From Citrifermentans bemidjiense Bem (GTDB lineage: Bacteria; Desulfobacterota; Desulfuromonadia; Geobacterales; Geobacteraceae), in assembly GCF_000020725.1 (NCBI RefSeq), contig NC_011146.1:3595501-3659500 (forward strand): a stretch of 64,000 nucleotides of DNA, given 5' to 3'. Below are positions 49,713 through 58,234 of this stretch, piece after piece. A program made the translations under genes and the position numbers. Each line of letters starts with the position of its first letter. Positions within the stretch are counted from its first letter, which is position 1. The notes beneath the pieces were generated by a model, which saw only the letters and a list, made by a program, of their open reading frames with translations, was not told where the DNA came from and made no database searches.

Positions 49713-50330
49713 GTGTCAGAGGTGGAAAAAGGCGATGTAACAGGTGTCATTCTCGTCGGGGGGAAGAGCCGCCGCATGGGTCGTGACAAGGCCTTTCTTG
49801 AGGTCGCCGGGAAGCCTCTTTTCCAGCGCGTCCTGGAACTCTTCCAGGAGAGCTTTTCGCGCGTGGTCCTGGCGGGGGGCGCGCCGGAGCGTTTCGCCGG
49901 CTACGATCTCCCGGTCCTCCCCGACCTCTATCCCGGATCCCCCCTGGGGGGCATCTATACCGCCTTGAGCCTGGCCGATACCGAGGCCGTTTTCGTCTCC
50001 TCCTGCGATCTCCCTTTCCCGAACGCGGCAGTGCTCCGCTATCTCTGCTCCCTAAGCGACGGCTATGCTGCGGTGGTGCCGGAGACGCCCCAGGGGTATG
50101 AACCGCTTTTCGCGCTCTACAAGAAGGGGTGCCTGGAGCCGATCCGCTTGCAGTTGGAAAGGGGGGATTTCTGCGCCTACGCCTGGTACCCGGAGGTAAA
50201 AGTGCGGCTGGTCCCCCCCGGAGAACTCGCGCCCCTGGACCCGGACGGCACTGCCTTTTGCAACATCAACACGCCCGAGCAGTTCGCGCAACTGGCAGCG
50301 GGGACCGGTGGCCGGTGCCCCGCCGGTTGA
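49713..50330 (+). CDS. mobA: Molybdenum cofactor guanylyltransferase MobA
   Basis: 205 residues. Transfers GMP to molybdopterin to make the bis-MGD cofactor. Nucleotide-binding motif ILVGGKSRRMGRDKAFL, then PDLYPGSPLGGIYTAL, SSCDLPFPN, and FCNINTPEQF at the end. The start is GTG at 49713 because GGAG lies 5 nt upstream; an earlier GTG has its ribosome site touching the codon. Its 3' end overlaps the convergent cysM frame by 65 nt. Confidence 0.93.
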   Translation: MSEVEKGDVTGVILVGGKSRRMGRDKAFLEVAGKPLFQRVLELFQESFSRVVLAGGAPERFAGYDLPVLPDLYPGSPLGGIYTALSLADTEAVFVSSCDLPFPNAAVLRYLCSLSDGYAAVVPETPQGYEPLFALYKKGCLEPIRLQLERGDFCAYAWYPEVKVRLVPPGELAPLDPDGTAFCNINTPEQFAQLAAGTGGRCPAG

Positions 50331-51348
50331 GGAAGTCGGAAACAGGAGGATCAGAGATGGGGGAAGAGGACAAACAAAAAGCCCCGGCGGGATGCCGGGG
50401 CTTTCTTTTTTCTTCAGTTGGGCAGACAGCGTCAGGGGGGCACTGCGCGCACATGGACTTGAAGAGGTTGGTGCTGAGGTAACGATCCCCGCGGTCCGGG
50501 ACGATGACCACGATCACCCCGGAGGAAAGTTCCGAGGCCAGCTGCAGCGCGCCGAAGACCGCGGCACCGCCCGACATGCCGCAGAAGATCCCCTCGTGGG
50601 CCGCGAGAAGCCGGGCCGTTTCGAAGGCGTCGTCGTCTTCCACCACGAGGTTGCGGTGGTAGGCAGCACAGTCGTAGATGGGGGGAACGATCGCCTCCTT
50701 CATGTTTTTCAGCCCCTGGATCTTGTGCCCCAGGGTCGGTTCGACCCCTACCACCTGGACCGAGGGCTTTACCTCCTTGAAGTAGGAGGCGAGCCCCATG
50801 AGCGTGCCGCTCGTGCCCATTCCCGCCACCACATGCGTTACCTCTCCGCCGGTCTGATGCCATATCTCCGGGCCGGTGGTCTTGTAGTGGGCCAGCACGT
50901 TGTTGGGATTGGCGTACTGGTTGGGCATGTAATATTTTGCCGGATCCTCGGCCAGGATCTTGTGGGCCAGCCTGATGGCGCCGTCGGTCGCCTCGCACCC
51001 CGGCGAGAGCACGATCTCCGCGCCGTACGCCTCCAGCACGCTGCGCCGCTCCACGCTCACGCACGCGGGCATCACCAGCTTGATCCGGTACCCCCTCGCC
51101 GCCGCGATCATCGCCAGGGCTATGCCGGTGTTGCCCGAGGTCGGCTCCAGGATTACCTTGTCCGGCGTCAGTTCGCCGCTCGCCTCGGCGGCCAGTATCA
51201 TCTGCCGCGCAGGCCGATCCTTTACCGACCCCCCTGGGTTGTTCCCTTCCAGTTTCGCCACTATGCGGACCGCAGGGTTCTTGCACAGGGAGTAGATTTC
51301 AGCGACCGGTGTACCACCGATGGAATCCAATAAACTTTGACCTCTCAC
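50266..51348 (-). CDS. cysM: Cysteine synthase (CysM/CysK family) with run-on C-terminus
   Basis: PLP enzyme making cysteine from O-acetylserine (or phosphoserine) and sulfide. PLP lysine in NNPGGSVKDRPA, phosphate loop in GMGTSGTLMG, substrate loop EPTSGNTGIAL. GTG start at 51348 after GCGAGG. The homologous part ends at about STNLFKSMCAQCPPDAVCP. The frame then runs through a terminator hairpin for about 45 residues of unlikely sequence and into mobA. A stop (TGA) one base out of frame, directly after PT, suggests the natural end was lost by a small indel. Confidence 0.88.
   Translation of the reverse strand: MRGQSLLDSIGGTPVAEIYSLCKNPAVRIVAKLEGNNPGGSVKDRPARQMILAAEASGELTPDKVILEPTSGNTGIALAMIAAARGYRIKLVMPACVSVERRSVLEAYGAEIVLSPGCEATDGAIRLAHKILAEDPAKYYMPNQYANPNNVLAHYKTTGPEIWHQTGGEVTHVVAGMGTSGTLMGLASYFKEVKPSVQVVGVEPTLGHKIQGLKNMKEAIVPPIYDCAAYHRNLVVEDDDAFETARLLAAHEGIFCGMSGGAAVFGALQLASELSSGVIVVIVPDRGDRYLSTNLFKSMCAQCPPDAVCPTEEKRKPRHPAGAFCLSSSPISDPPVSDFLNRRGTGHRSPLPVARTARAC
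50376..50412. terminator. Bidirectional terminator between mobA and cysM
   Basis: AAAAAGCCCCGGC-GGGAT-GCCGGGGCTTTCTTTTTT: strong stem with A-tract before and T-tract after, so it can stop transcription from both sides. It lies inside the extended cysM frame. Confidence 0.9.
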
Positions 51349-51504
51349 TGTCAGCCTCGCTTCTCTCAGGAGTGGCAATGACAACCATTCCCGATGAGTT
51401 ATTTCAAACAGACGCAGCATATCACGCATGGGCTGCAGCCAACAATCAAATATTGGCCTCTCCCTGTATCGATGTACCGCCCCTCTGAAACAGGCTTTAA
51501 ATTA

Positions 51505-51533
51505 TTGACAGGTCACGGCGCGGGGGCTAGTTT
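51505..51533 (+). promoter_or_regulatory. Sigma-70 promoter for the deoxyribosyltransferase-like gene
   Basis: TTGACA (51505-51510), a 17-nt spacer and TAGTTT (51528-51533) in the context GGCTAGTTTTGCCAGG. Start near 51540, 20 nt before the ATG. The -10 context is nearly the same as at 52728. Confidence 0.65.
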
Positions 51534-51559
51534 TGCCAGGATCGAGGGAGGTTTCGCCT

Positions 51560-52057
51560 ATGACAGAAAATTCGCCCGGCTTCAGGGCCGGAAAACAGAT
51601 GAAAGTATATCTGGCCTCGCCTCTAGGCTTCAGCCCGGAGAACGACCATTACCGCGGCAAGGTGAAAGAGCGCCTGAACCAGTTGCATTGCACCGTCTTC
51701 GACCCCTGGGACCAAGAGGAGGTCGGGCGGCGCATAGAGGACGCGCTTGGCACAGCTTTCGGCCCGGAGCGCGCCGGCGCCATCGAGGAGGCAGCACGAT
51801 GCGCCGGCCGGGTCAATGCAGAGGGGATACGCGCGGCGGACGTGGTCCTCGCCGTCTTGGACGGAACCGAGCCCGACAGCGGGACCGTGGCGGAAGTGGG
51901 ATTCGGAGCGGGGATAGGCAAAAGATGCTTCGGGCTGCGGACCGACATCCGCGATTGCGGCGACCTGCCAGGCCTCCCCCTCAACCTGCAGTTGCTCCAT
52001 TTCATCGAGTACAGCGGCGGCAGGCTTTTCAGGAGCATCGAGGCAATAGAGTTTTAG
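51560..52057 (+). CDS. Nucleoside 2-deoxyribosyltransferase-like protein
   Basis: 165 residues from MTENSPGFRAGKQMKVYLASP (ATG after GGGAGG). Nucleoside deoxyribosyltransferase fold: MKVYLASPLGF at the first strand and ADVVLAVLDGTEPDSGTVAEVGFGAG, with the catalytic Glu in the AEVG block. May swap bases on deoxynucleosides or act as a nucleotide N-glycosidase; substrate unknown. Confidence 0.88.
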   Translation: MTENSPGFRAGKQMKVYLASPLGFSPENDHYRGKVKERLNQLHCTVFDPWDQEEVGRRIEDALGTAFGPERAGAIEEAARCAGRVNAEGIRAADVVLAVLDGTEPDSGTVAEVGFGAGIGKRCFGLRTDIRDCGDLPGLPLNLQLLHFIEYSGGRLFRSIEAIEF

Positions 52058-52162
52058 TACACTGTCACTGCCACCTTTACCATTGACAAATAAGCGTAAA
52101 ATTACAAGAATGCACTGACTCAGGCTGCGTAGTTACAGTCAACCTGCTTCTGGAGGTACGAC

Positions 52163-52594
52163 ATGATACGGGCGCTCTCGGCATACAAAGCCATCATGGA
52201 AGCATCAGCCATTGATAAGCCGGCTAGGAGAGAGGACAAGACAACCTCGGGGCCCGGCGCTCTCGCCTTACTTTCCGACGGCGAGCAAGCAAGCGGCGCA
52301 GCTGCTGCAGATCATGACTTCGTCAACATCTCTACCTCCCAGGACGTCTTCAGCGCCGTCGACGACTTCTTCAATCTGGGGAACTCCAACAGGTTCGACG
52401 GTTTCCACAACCTCTCCCGCGAGGACAAGGAAAGCTTCGTGAAGATCGTCGCCGAACTGGCAAAGGCCGGGTACATGGGTTATGAGGAACTTAAGGTCAA
52501 CAACAAGCTGGAAAGGCACGAGATCGCGCACCAGATCGGCGACCAGCGCCTGCGCGGAGCGAAGGTTTACGACGACGCCAACCGGCGCCGGTAG
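52163..52594 (+). CDS. Conserved hypothetical protein
   Basis: 143 residues starting MIRALSAYKAIMEAS after TGGAGG. The N-terminal third is low-complexity (Ala/Ser/Gly). The rest is charged and helical (LSREDKESFVKIVAELAKAGYMGYEELKV). No signal peptide or membrane helix. Family not recognised; stand-alone between two promoter-bearing genes. Confidence 0.72.
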   Translation: MIRALSAYKAIMEASAIDKPARREDKTTSGPGALALLSDGEQASGAAAADHDFVNISTSQDVFSAVDDFFNLGNSNRFDGFHNLSREDKESFVKIVAELAKAGYMGYEELKVNNKLERHEIAHQIGDQRLRGAKVYDDANRRR

Positions 52595-52703
52595 TTGCCC
52601 GCTCACCTAAGAAAATCCCCTACCCTCTGACAGTTTCCTCTTCGCCGCCGCCCCGCTTACCCGCCAAAGCCCACCCTTTGCCTGCGGGGCAAGTAGTTTG
52701 TTA

Positions 52704-52733
52704 TTGACACCCCCCGCCCTGCGGCGCTAGTTT
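52704..52733 (+). promoter_or_regulatory. Sigma-70 promoter giving a near-leaderless MFS transcript
   Basis: TTGACA (52704-52709), an 18-nt spacer, TAGTTT (52728-52733) within GCGCTAGTTTTGCCGGA. Transcription should start near 52740, only about 3 nt before the ATG at 52743. Confidence 0.6.
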
Positions 52734-52742
52734 TGCCGGATT

Positions 52743-53963
52743 ATGAGCGACTCTGCTACAGACAACCAGCCACACGAACAACACCAAACCCCGGGAGAGC
52801 GCCAGGCGGCACAGGTCCTGATCTGCTGCGCGATCGGCTTCGTCTGTTTCCTGGGCGCCTACATGCGGATTCCCGTCCTGCCGCTTCTGGCCAGCGGCAT
52901 CGGCGCCAGCACCACGCAGATCGGCCTGATCAACGCCGCCTTCATGCTTTCCGCGGGGCTTCTGGCCGTACCCTCCGGGCTGATATCGGACAAGGTCGGC
53001 ATCACCCCGGTCCTTCTTGCCGGACTGGCGCTGATGAGCGCGGCGTCGCTACTCATCCCGCTAAGCGGCAACTGGGTCGCACTGGGCGCCATCTACCTCG
53101 TCTTCGGCGTCGGGCTCGCCGCCTTCACCCCGACCATGATGTCCTCGGTTGCGAGGATCGTCCCGCGCTCGCACGTCGGCCGCGCCTACAGTTGGTACAC
53201 GACCGCCGTCTACCTCGCCATGACCATCGGCCCGGCCGCCGGCGGCTGGTTCGGGCAGAGGCTCGGGTTCAGGCAGGTCTTCCTGGTTTCCGGCGTGCTG
53301 ATCGCCGTGGCGCTGATAGCGGTCCTTTGCTTTCTCCCCAAGGACACCCACGCCACCCACCGCACCCACGGCGAAGGCCAGCATCCGCCAAGCTCCATAT
53401 TCTCCAACGGGCGGCTCATGGCCGCGCTCGCCGGGACCTTGGGCGGCTGTTTCGGCTTCGGCATGTACCTCTCCTTTCTCCCCCTGCATGCGCGCGCGGC
53501 GGGGCTGAGCGTCGACCAGATAGGAATCGTCTTCGCGGCCCAAGCCTTGGTCAACGTCCTCTTGCGCATCCCGTTCGGGCATTTGAGCGACCGCATCGAC
53601 CGCGGCGCCATGTCCGGCATCGGCCTCGTCGTCTGCGCCGTCGCCCTCGCCCTGACCGGCGCCAGCCACACCCTCGCCGCCATGATCCTCGGCGCCTGTC
53701 TTCTCGGGGCCGGGATGGGGACCAGTTTCACCGCGCTGAGTTCGCTGGTGGCGATCGTGATGCCTGCCGGCCAGCGCGGCCTGGGGATGGGGCTTTACAA
53801 CAGCTGCGTCTATCTGGGCATGATGCTCAGTTCCGCCACCATGGGGGTGGTGATCAAAAGGACCGGCTTTGCCACCGGGTTTCTGGCCGCCGGTTGCATC
53901 ACCTTTGCGGCGACCTTGCTGTTTCTGCTCCTGTACCGAGGTAGCACCTCGAAAGAAAAATAA
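52743..53963 (+). CDS. MFS transporter
   Basis: 406-residue major facilitator protein with 12 predicted helices. The loop 2-3 motif is PSGLISDKVGITPV (family GxLxDrxG), and RIPFGHLSDRIDRGAMSG is the matching motif in the second half. No ribosome site precedes the ATG, consistent with the promoter position. Substrate unknown; the overall look is that of drug or sugar-phosphate-independent efflux carriers. Confidence 0.9.
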   Translation: MSDSATDNQPHEQHQTPGERQAAQVLICCAIGFVCFLGAYMRIPVLPLLASGIGASTTQIGLINAAFMLSAGLLAVPSGLISDKVGITPVLLAGLALMSAASLLIPLSGNWVALGAIYLVFGVGLAAFTPTMMSSVARIVPRSHVGRAYSWYTTAVYLAMTIGPAAGGWFGQRLGFRQVFLVSGVLIAVALIAVLCFLPKDTHATHRTHGEGQHPPSSIFSNGRLMAALAGTLGGCFGFGMYLSFLPLHARAAGLSVDQIGIVFAAQALVNVLLRIPFGHLSDRIDRGAMSGIGLVVCAVALALTGASHTLAAMILGACLLGAGMGTSFTALSSLVAIVMPAGQRGLGMGLYNSCVYLGMMLSSATMGVVIKRTGFATGFLAAGCITFAATLLFLLLYRGSTSKEK

Positions 53964-54039
53964 GCCCGGACGCACCTGCCCGATATCGAGCCGTTATCCC
54001 ATGTGATGCTTAAATCAAAATGCAAAAGGAGAACTTCGG

Positions 54040-54948
54040 ATGAAAAAGACAGCCGCACTTGCCGCACTCTCCGCACTGGTCCTCACCCTGCTGTTCGTTA
54101 ACAGCGCCTGCGCGGAACTCACCAAGATATCCAACAACGTCTATTCCTACGTCGGCGTAAAGGATGCATCCCCCGGCAACAGCTTCGCCGCCAACGCAGG
54201 GATCGTCATCGGGCGGGACGGTGTCCTCGTCGTCGACACGCTGATCTCCGCCAAAGAAGGAAAGCGTTTCCTGGCCGACATCCGCAAGGTCACCAATAAG
54301 CCGATCAAGTACGTCGTCAACACCCACACCCATCTCGACCACGCCCTGGGGAACTGCGTCTTCGCCAATCTGGGCGCCGCCATCATCTCCCACCAGGCGG
54401 AGCGGGCCAGTTTAGAGGCGAACGGGCCGCTGATGCTGCGCAACATCGGGAGCAAGGGGCTGAAACCTGAGGACGTGGCCGGTACCGAGGTCGTGCTCCC
54501 TAACCTCGCCTTCAGCGATCAGATGCTGATAGACCTGGGAGGGGAGGAGATCCGGCTGATCCGTTTGTCGCCCTCGCACACCGCCGGAAGCATCGTGGTC
54601 TACCTCCCGACGCAGAAGATCCTTTTCAGCGGCGACATCCTCTTCACCGATTTCCATCCCTTTCTTGCCGACGGCGATTTCAAAGGGTGGATCGGCAGCA
54701 TCGACAAACTGCTCGACATGGAGATCGACGGCATCATCCCGGGGCACGGCCCGCTTTCCACCAAGAAGGACCTCCGGGACATGAAGAATTACATCGTCCT
54801 GTTCGACAAGAGGGCGCGGGAGCTGGCCACGAAATCGCAGGATTCCCAGGTCATTTCCGCGCAGTTATTGAAAGAACTGCCGAAGCGCTCCATGGCTGAA
54901 TGGATGGTGAACTACAACGTGCTCAGCAGGTACATCGGGAAAAACTAG
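54040..54948 (+). CDS. Periplasmic metallo-beta-lactamase-fold hydrolase
   Basis: 302 residues with a signal peptide ending ACA|ELTK. Metal motif NTHTHLDHALGN (HxHxDH, about 87-94), then SPSHTAGSIVVYLP, SGDILF, and the C-terminal IIPGHGP. The spacing fits the SoxH/quinoprotein-relay-like subgroup rather than true beta-lactamases. AAAGGAG upstream. Substrate unknown. Confidence 0.9.
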   Translation: MKKTAALAALSALVLTLLFVNSACAELTKISNNVYSYVGVKDASPGNSFAANAGIVIGRDGVLVVDTLISAKEGKRFLADIRKVTNKPIKYVVNTHTHLDHALGNCVFANLGAAIISHQAERASLEANGPLMLRNIGSKGLKPEDVAGTEVVLPNLAFSDQMLIDLGGEEIRLIRLSPSHTAGSIVVYLPTQKILFSGDILFTDFHPFLADGDFKGWIGSIDKLLDMEIDGIIPGHGPLSTKKDLRDMKNYIVLFDKRARELATKSQDSQVISAQLLKELPKRSMAEWMVNYNVLSRYIGKN

Positions 54949-54978
54949 GCGCAGCACTGCGCCGCCAAGCGACGACAG

Positions 54979-55030
54979 AAAAAGGGGACAGGCTACTTTT
55001 CGATTCGAAAAAGTAGCCTGTCCCCTTTTA
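54979..55030. repeat. Long hairpin repeat, copy 1
   Basis: AAAAGGGGACAGGCTACTTTT, a short loop, then its complement with one extra A. About 21-bp stem with T-runs on both strands, so it can also act as a terminator for the MBL gene. Confidence 0.9.
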
Positions 55031-55123
55031 TCTTCCAGTCACCTGTTTGTCCTTACTCCACTCACTGTAGCGCCACGCCTGCGCTCTTTAGCAGTCTTTT
55101 CAGGATGTTATCTGTTTTTATAC

Positions 55124-55176
55124 AAAAAGGGGGACAGGCTACTTTTTGATTATAAAAAGTAGCCTGTCCCCTTTTG
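55124..55176. repeat. Long hairpin repeat, copy 2
   Basis: Same stem sequence as 54979-55030 with a different loop (GATTAT) and one extra G in the left arm. It ends 3 nt before the stop of the leftward hydrolase gene and probably ends its transcript. REP-like palindromes of this kind are often scattered through such genomes. Confidence 0.9.
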
Positions 55177-55178
55177 TT

Positions 55179-56096
55179 TCAGGAGAACTCTTTTTTCAGG
55201 AATTCCAGGATAAGCTCGTTGACCAGGCCCGGTTGCTCCTGGTGCACGAAATGACCGGCAGACGGAATGATGTGTTTTTCGAAATGCCCCTTAAAAGCGC
55301 TTTCCATGCCGGCTACGGTCTCCGCGCCGATGCAGCCGTCGTCGGCACCGTGCAGGTGCAGGGCCGGAACCGGAACGGGTTCGGCCAAGCGCCTGCGAAG
55401 GGGGGCTAGCTCCGGCTGCTGCAGAGCCGGGTTGAACTGGGAACGGTAATAGCCCAAAGCGGCCTTCAGTACGGAAGGGGCTCGGAACGCCGCCTTCACC
55501 TCGTACATCACTTCTTGCGGGCAATCCCATCCCGGCGACCATTCCCGCCGCAGCTCTTCAAGGAACCTGAAATCGTCGTTGGCCATGGCCCTTTCCGCAA
55601 TGGGGAGCTGGAAAAAATACATGTACCATGAACGCCGCTGCTGGATGGGGCTCGTCAACAGCGCCCGCGCAAAATTATCCGCCGTAGGAACTGCCATGGT
55701 GACGATTCCGGCCACTTTCTCCGGAGCCATTATCGCCGCGCCGCGCACCACGGCGCCCCCCCAGTCATGACCTATCAGAGCCGCCGTCTTGTCGGTCAGC
55801 CGGTCTATCAGCGCCAGCAGATCCTGGACCAGTACGGCAACCTCGAAGGGCCCGTCCGATGCGACATCCAAAGGGGAATACCCACGCAAGCAGGGGGCGA
55901 CCACGCGGTAGCCGCTTTCGGCCAGAGCCTTCATCTGGTGGCGGAAAGAGAGCGGCAGATCCGGAAAGCCGTGGATGGCTATGGCTAACGCCCCCTCGCC
56001 CGCTTCGAGAGCCTGCACGGTGCGCCCGTTGGCCTCAACGGCCAGCGGCCTGATACCTGCGTTACCCGTCGTCCCTTTTGTACCTTTTGCTGTCAT
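55179..56096 (-). CDS. Alpha/beta hydrolase (epoxide hydrolase/dehalogenase-like)
   Basis: 305 residues. Oxyanion region IHGFPDLPLSF, nucleophile elbow GHDWGG with Asp as nucleophile (typical of epoxide hydrolases and haloalkane dehalogenases), acid in HGADDGCIG, His in SAGHFVHQE. No signal peptide. Single gene followed by the hairpin repeat. Substrate not predictable. Confidence 0.92.
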   Translation of the reverse strand: MTAKGTKGTTGNAGIRPLAVEANGRTVQALEAGEGALAIAIHGFPDLPLSFRHQMKALAESGYRVVAPCLRGYSPLDVASDGPFEVAVLVQDLLALIDRLTDKTAALIGHDWGGAVVRGAAIMAPEKVAGIVTMAVPTADNFARALLTSPIQQRRSWYMYFFQLPIAERAMANDDFRFLEELRREWSPGWDCPQEVMYEVKAAFRAPSVLKAALGYYRSQFNPALQQPELAPLRRRLAEPVPVPALHLHGADDGCIGAETVAGMESAFKGHFEKHIIPSAGHFVHQEQPGLVNELILEFLKKEFS

Positions 56097-56161
56097 GTCT
56101 TCAGCCTCCTTGTTTGGTGATGTCTATTAGACGCAACCGGAGGCAAAAAGTTACATTTCAA

Positions 56162-56983
56162 TCAGCAGAAAATACCCCATTCCTTGCTTTCAATCCCTTC
56201 GCGGATTCTCTTAACGTAGGTTTCGTCTGCGTTTTTCCGACAACTACTCTGGTAGATGACGCGCAACGCCTTCATCGCACCGATATCTTCCTTTACCTGC
56301 ACCATATCGGCGGAAGACGAAGCGGCTGCAGCCTCCGCGCTGAACCACCCCTGTGACACCCCGAACCTCACCCACTGCTTGCACGAGCAACTCCCCGACT
56401 TGTTGATAAGTTGGCACCGGTCGTCCATATAGCCAAACCAGCGCGCCTTGGCGCGGTGCAGGGAGGTTTTCACCGAAGCTACCGAACATTCCAGGATCTC
56501 GGCGACCAGCTTGTGAGGCAACCCCAGGGTGATGGCCAGGCAAAAGACCTTGCGCTGTTCGAGCGGAAGGCATTCGGTCAAGCTGTGCAGGCATTTGTCT
56601 CTGGCTAGATTCGCCAAAAGCGCAGTTTCAGGGTTGTTGTCGGGATTTGGGTCGAGCACTTCTTCCAGAAGGTAGCCCAAGTCCTCGGTAAGCGCGGGAA
56701 CGGGGAGTTTGGCCCGCTGCCTCAGGTAGTCCTTGGAAACGTTGATGGCGATGCGGTAGATCCAGGTGGAGAAAGCGCACTCCTCGCGGAAGGTATGGTA
56801 GGAACGAAACGCCTTGAGAAAAGCCTCCTGGGTCACTTCCTCGGCGTCGGCAATATTTCCCGTAAGCCCCAAGGCGAGCTTGTACACCAGGTCCAGGTTG
56901 TCGCGGTACAACTGGTCGAACAGCTCGGGGAGAACCTTCAGATTGTTTCGATCGGTTTGTTCCGGCACGCTCAGGCTCGTCAC
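56162..56983 (-). CDS. ECF-type sigma factor with Cys-containing C-terminal extension
   Basis: 273 residues. Sigma-2 (LYRDNLDLVYKLALGLTGNIADAEEVTQEAFLKAF, 25-60) and sigma-4 (LPLEQRKVFCLAITLGLPHKLVAEILECSVASVKTSLHRAKAR, about 140-183) are clear. About 90 further residues follow, with a cysteine group DRCQLI...SCSCKQWVRF that may sense redox or bind metal. GTG start overlapping the stop of the methyltransferase gene (GTGA), so coupled. No separate anti-sigma gene is seen. Confidence 0.9.
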   Translation of the reverse strand: MTSLSVPEQTDRNNLKVLPELFDQLYRDNLDLVYKLALGLTGNIADAEEVTQEAFLKAFRSYHTFREECAFSTWIYRIAINVSKDYLRQRAKLPVPALTEDLGYLLEEVLDPNPDNNPETALLANLARDKCLHSLTECLPLEQRKVFCLAITLGLPHKLVAEILECSVASVKTSLHRAKARWFGYMDDRCQLINKSGSCSCKQWVRFGVSQGWFSAEAAAASSSADMVQVKEDIGAMKALRVIYQSSCRKNADETYVKRIREGIESKEWGIFC

Positions 56984-57693
56984 CGCGCTTTATGAGCCAG
57001 GATCACCTCGGAAGGAAATAGCATCTGCTGATGGTACTCCCTCACCTCGACCGTGAAACCGTGCTGTTTCAGCTTGTCGGCCAGCCGCACCCCGCGGCAC
57101 CCTCCCATGGTTTTGGGAGATAGCCGGTAAACGAAGTCGTAGAGCCGGCTGGGCAGACTCTCGCCGACCGTCATGTTGACCAGGATGAGCCTGCCGCCGC
57201 TTTTGAGAACACGCCGGAACTCTGCCAGTACTCTATCCATGTCATCGTAAGGAATCAGGTCGAACATGTAATTGTTGACGAGCAAGTCTGCGCACCCCGT
57301 TTCTACAGGAAGGTCGAACGCAGTGCCGATAGTGAGGTCGTAATGGACGCCTGAGAGCTTCTTCAAGCGGTTCTTCGCCTTCTCCAGCATGCCGGCGGAC
57401 AGATCGATTCCGGTGTTGCGGCCGTTTGGGTTTCGCTTCACGATCTCGTTAAAAGCAAGTCCCGTCCCTACCGCTACCTCCACAATTCTTTGGCCATCTT
57501 CGATCTCGGCAAGCTCAATCGCCCGATGCCTGGCACGTGACTCGGCAAGATTCCCCCAAATGTCGTAGATGCTCGACAGCCTGTCGTACACGCTTCCGAT
57601 TTGGTCCTGGGAAATCCTTGCGTCGAGCATCCCTTTGGCATAGGGGGATACCGTGCCACTGCAACAGAAAACACTACAGCATGAGAGCTTCAT
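56980..57693 (-). CDS. SAM-dependent methyltransferase (class I)
   Basis: 237 residues. SAM loop IVEVAVGTGLAFNEI, acidic turn NTGIDLSAGMLEKA, and RVLKSGGRLILVNMT, like UbiE/COQ5-type enzymes. The first 12 residues hold five cysteines (MKLSCCSVFCCSG), unusual for the fold. Start ATG after AAGGAG. Coupled with the ECF sigma gene. Confidence 0.88.
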   Translation of the reverse strand: MKLSCCSVFCCSGTVSPYAKGMLDARISQDQIGSVYDRLSSIYDIWGNLAESRARHRAIELAEIEDGQRIVEVAVGTGLAFNEIVKRNPNGRNTGIDLSAGMLEKAKNRLKKLSGVHYDLTIGTAFDLPVETGCADLLVNNYMFDLIPYDDMDRVLAEFRRVLKSGGRLILVNMTVGESLPSRLYDFVYRLSPKTMGGCRGVRLADKLKQHGFTVEVREYHQQMLFPSEVILAHKAR

Positions 57694-57727
57694 GGTTTCT
57701 CCTTTTGTTCCCCTGGGGAGAGATCCC

Positions 57728-58234
57728 CTAGTGCATGAAGTTGCTCTGCACCAAGGCCGCCACCAGGGATATCGATACCGTCGCGATCAGGAACAGGAGC
57801 AGGTTCGTCATGGTGAAGTACTTGCGCTGAAACTTCTTCCAGGGAGTCAGTAAAACTGCCTTGCAGAAAGGACAGCTCTGCGCAGCTTTGCTTACAGGCG
57901 CACTGCATGACGGGCAGTTGGCAAGGTCGGAAGTGATACGGCGCTCGCCCCGGGTCCTGTTGCCCACCGCACTGACCGTCTTATTTTGATCTTTTGACTT
58001 ACTGGCATAGCTTACCGAGCATGTGATGGTGTGGTACATCCTCTCGATGATGGCCAGCTGCTCGCGAGCCACCTCCTTGATACTCGGGTCGATAGAGTTG
58101 AATTCCGCCTTGTACTTCCGCACCAGCCGCTCGTACGTTTCTTCAATCAGCTGAGGGGAGTCGCTGATACAGACTCCCAAGGCTTGGTAGCAAAGGCTGG
58201 TGTCGAGGACCTCCTGGTTTTGTCCGCCGTACAT
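57728..58234 (-). CDS. Zinc-ribbon membrane protein
   Basis: 168 residues. The N-terminal 70 residues resemble a J-domain-like or helical bundle (SPQLIEETYERLVRKYKAEFNSID), without a clear HPD. A zinc ribbon CPSC...CPFC lies at 110-128 and one membrane helix at about 143-163. 34 nt upstream of the methyltransferase gene and probably its operon leader. Family unknown. Confidence 0.75.
   Translation of the reverse strand: MYGGQNQEVLDTSLCYQALGVCISDSPQLIEETYERLVRKYKAEFNSIDPSIKEVAREQLAIIERMYHTITCSVSYASKSKDQNKTVSAVGNRTRGERRITSDLANCPSCSAPVSKAAQSCPFCKAVLLTPWKKFQRKYFTMTNLLLFLIATVSISLVAALVQSNFMH

Noticed and set aside
54979-55176. Two similar palindromes considered as a CRISPR fragment
   Set aside because: Only two copies, a 94-nt spacer, a perfect self-complementary stem and no cas genes. 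Fits REP-like or terminator hairpins instead.
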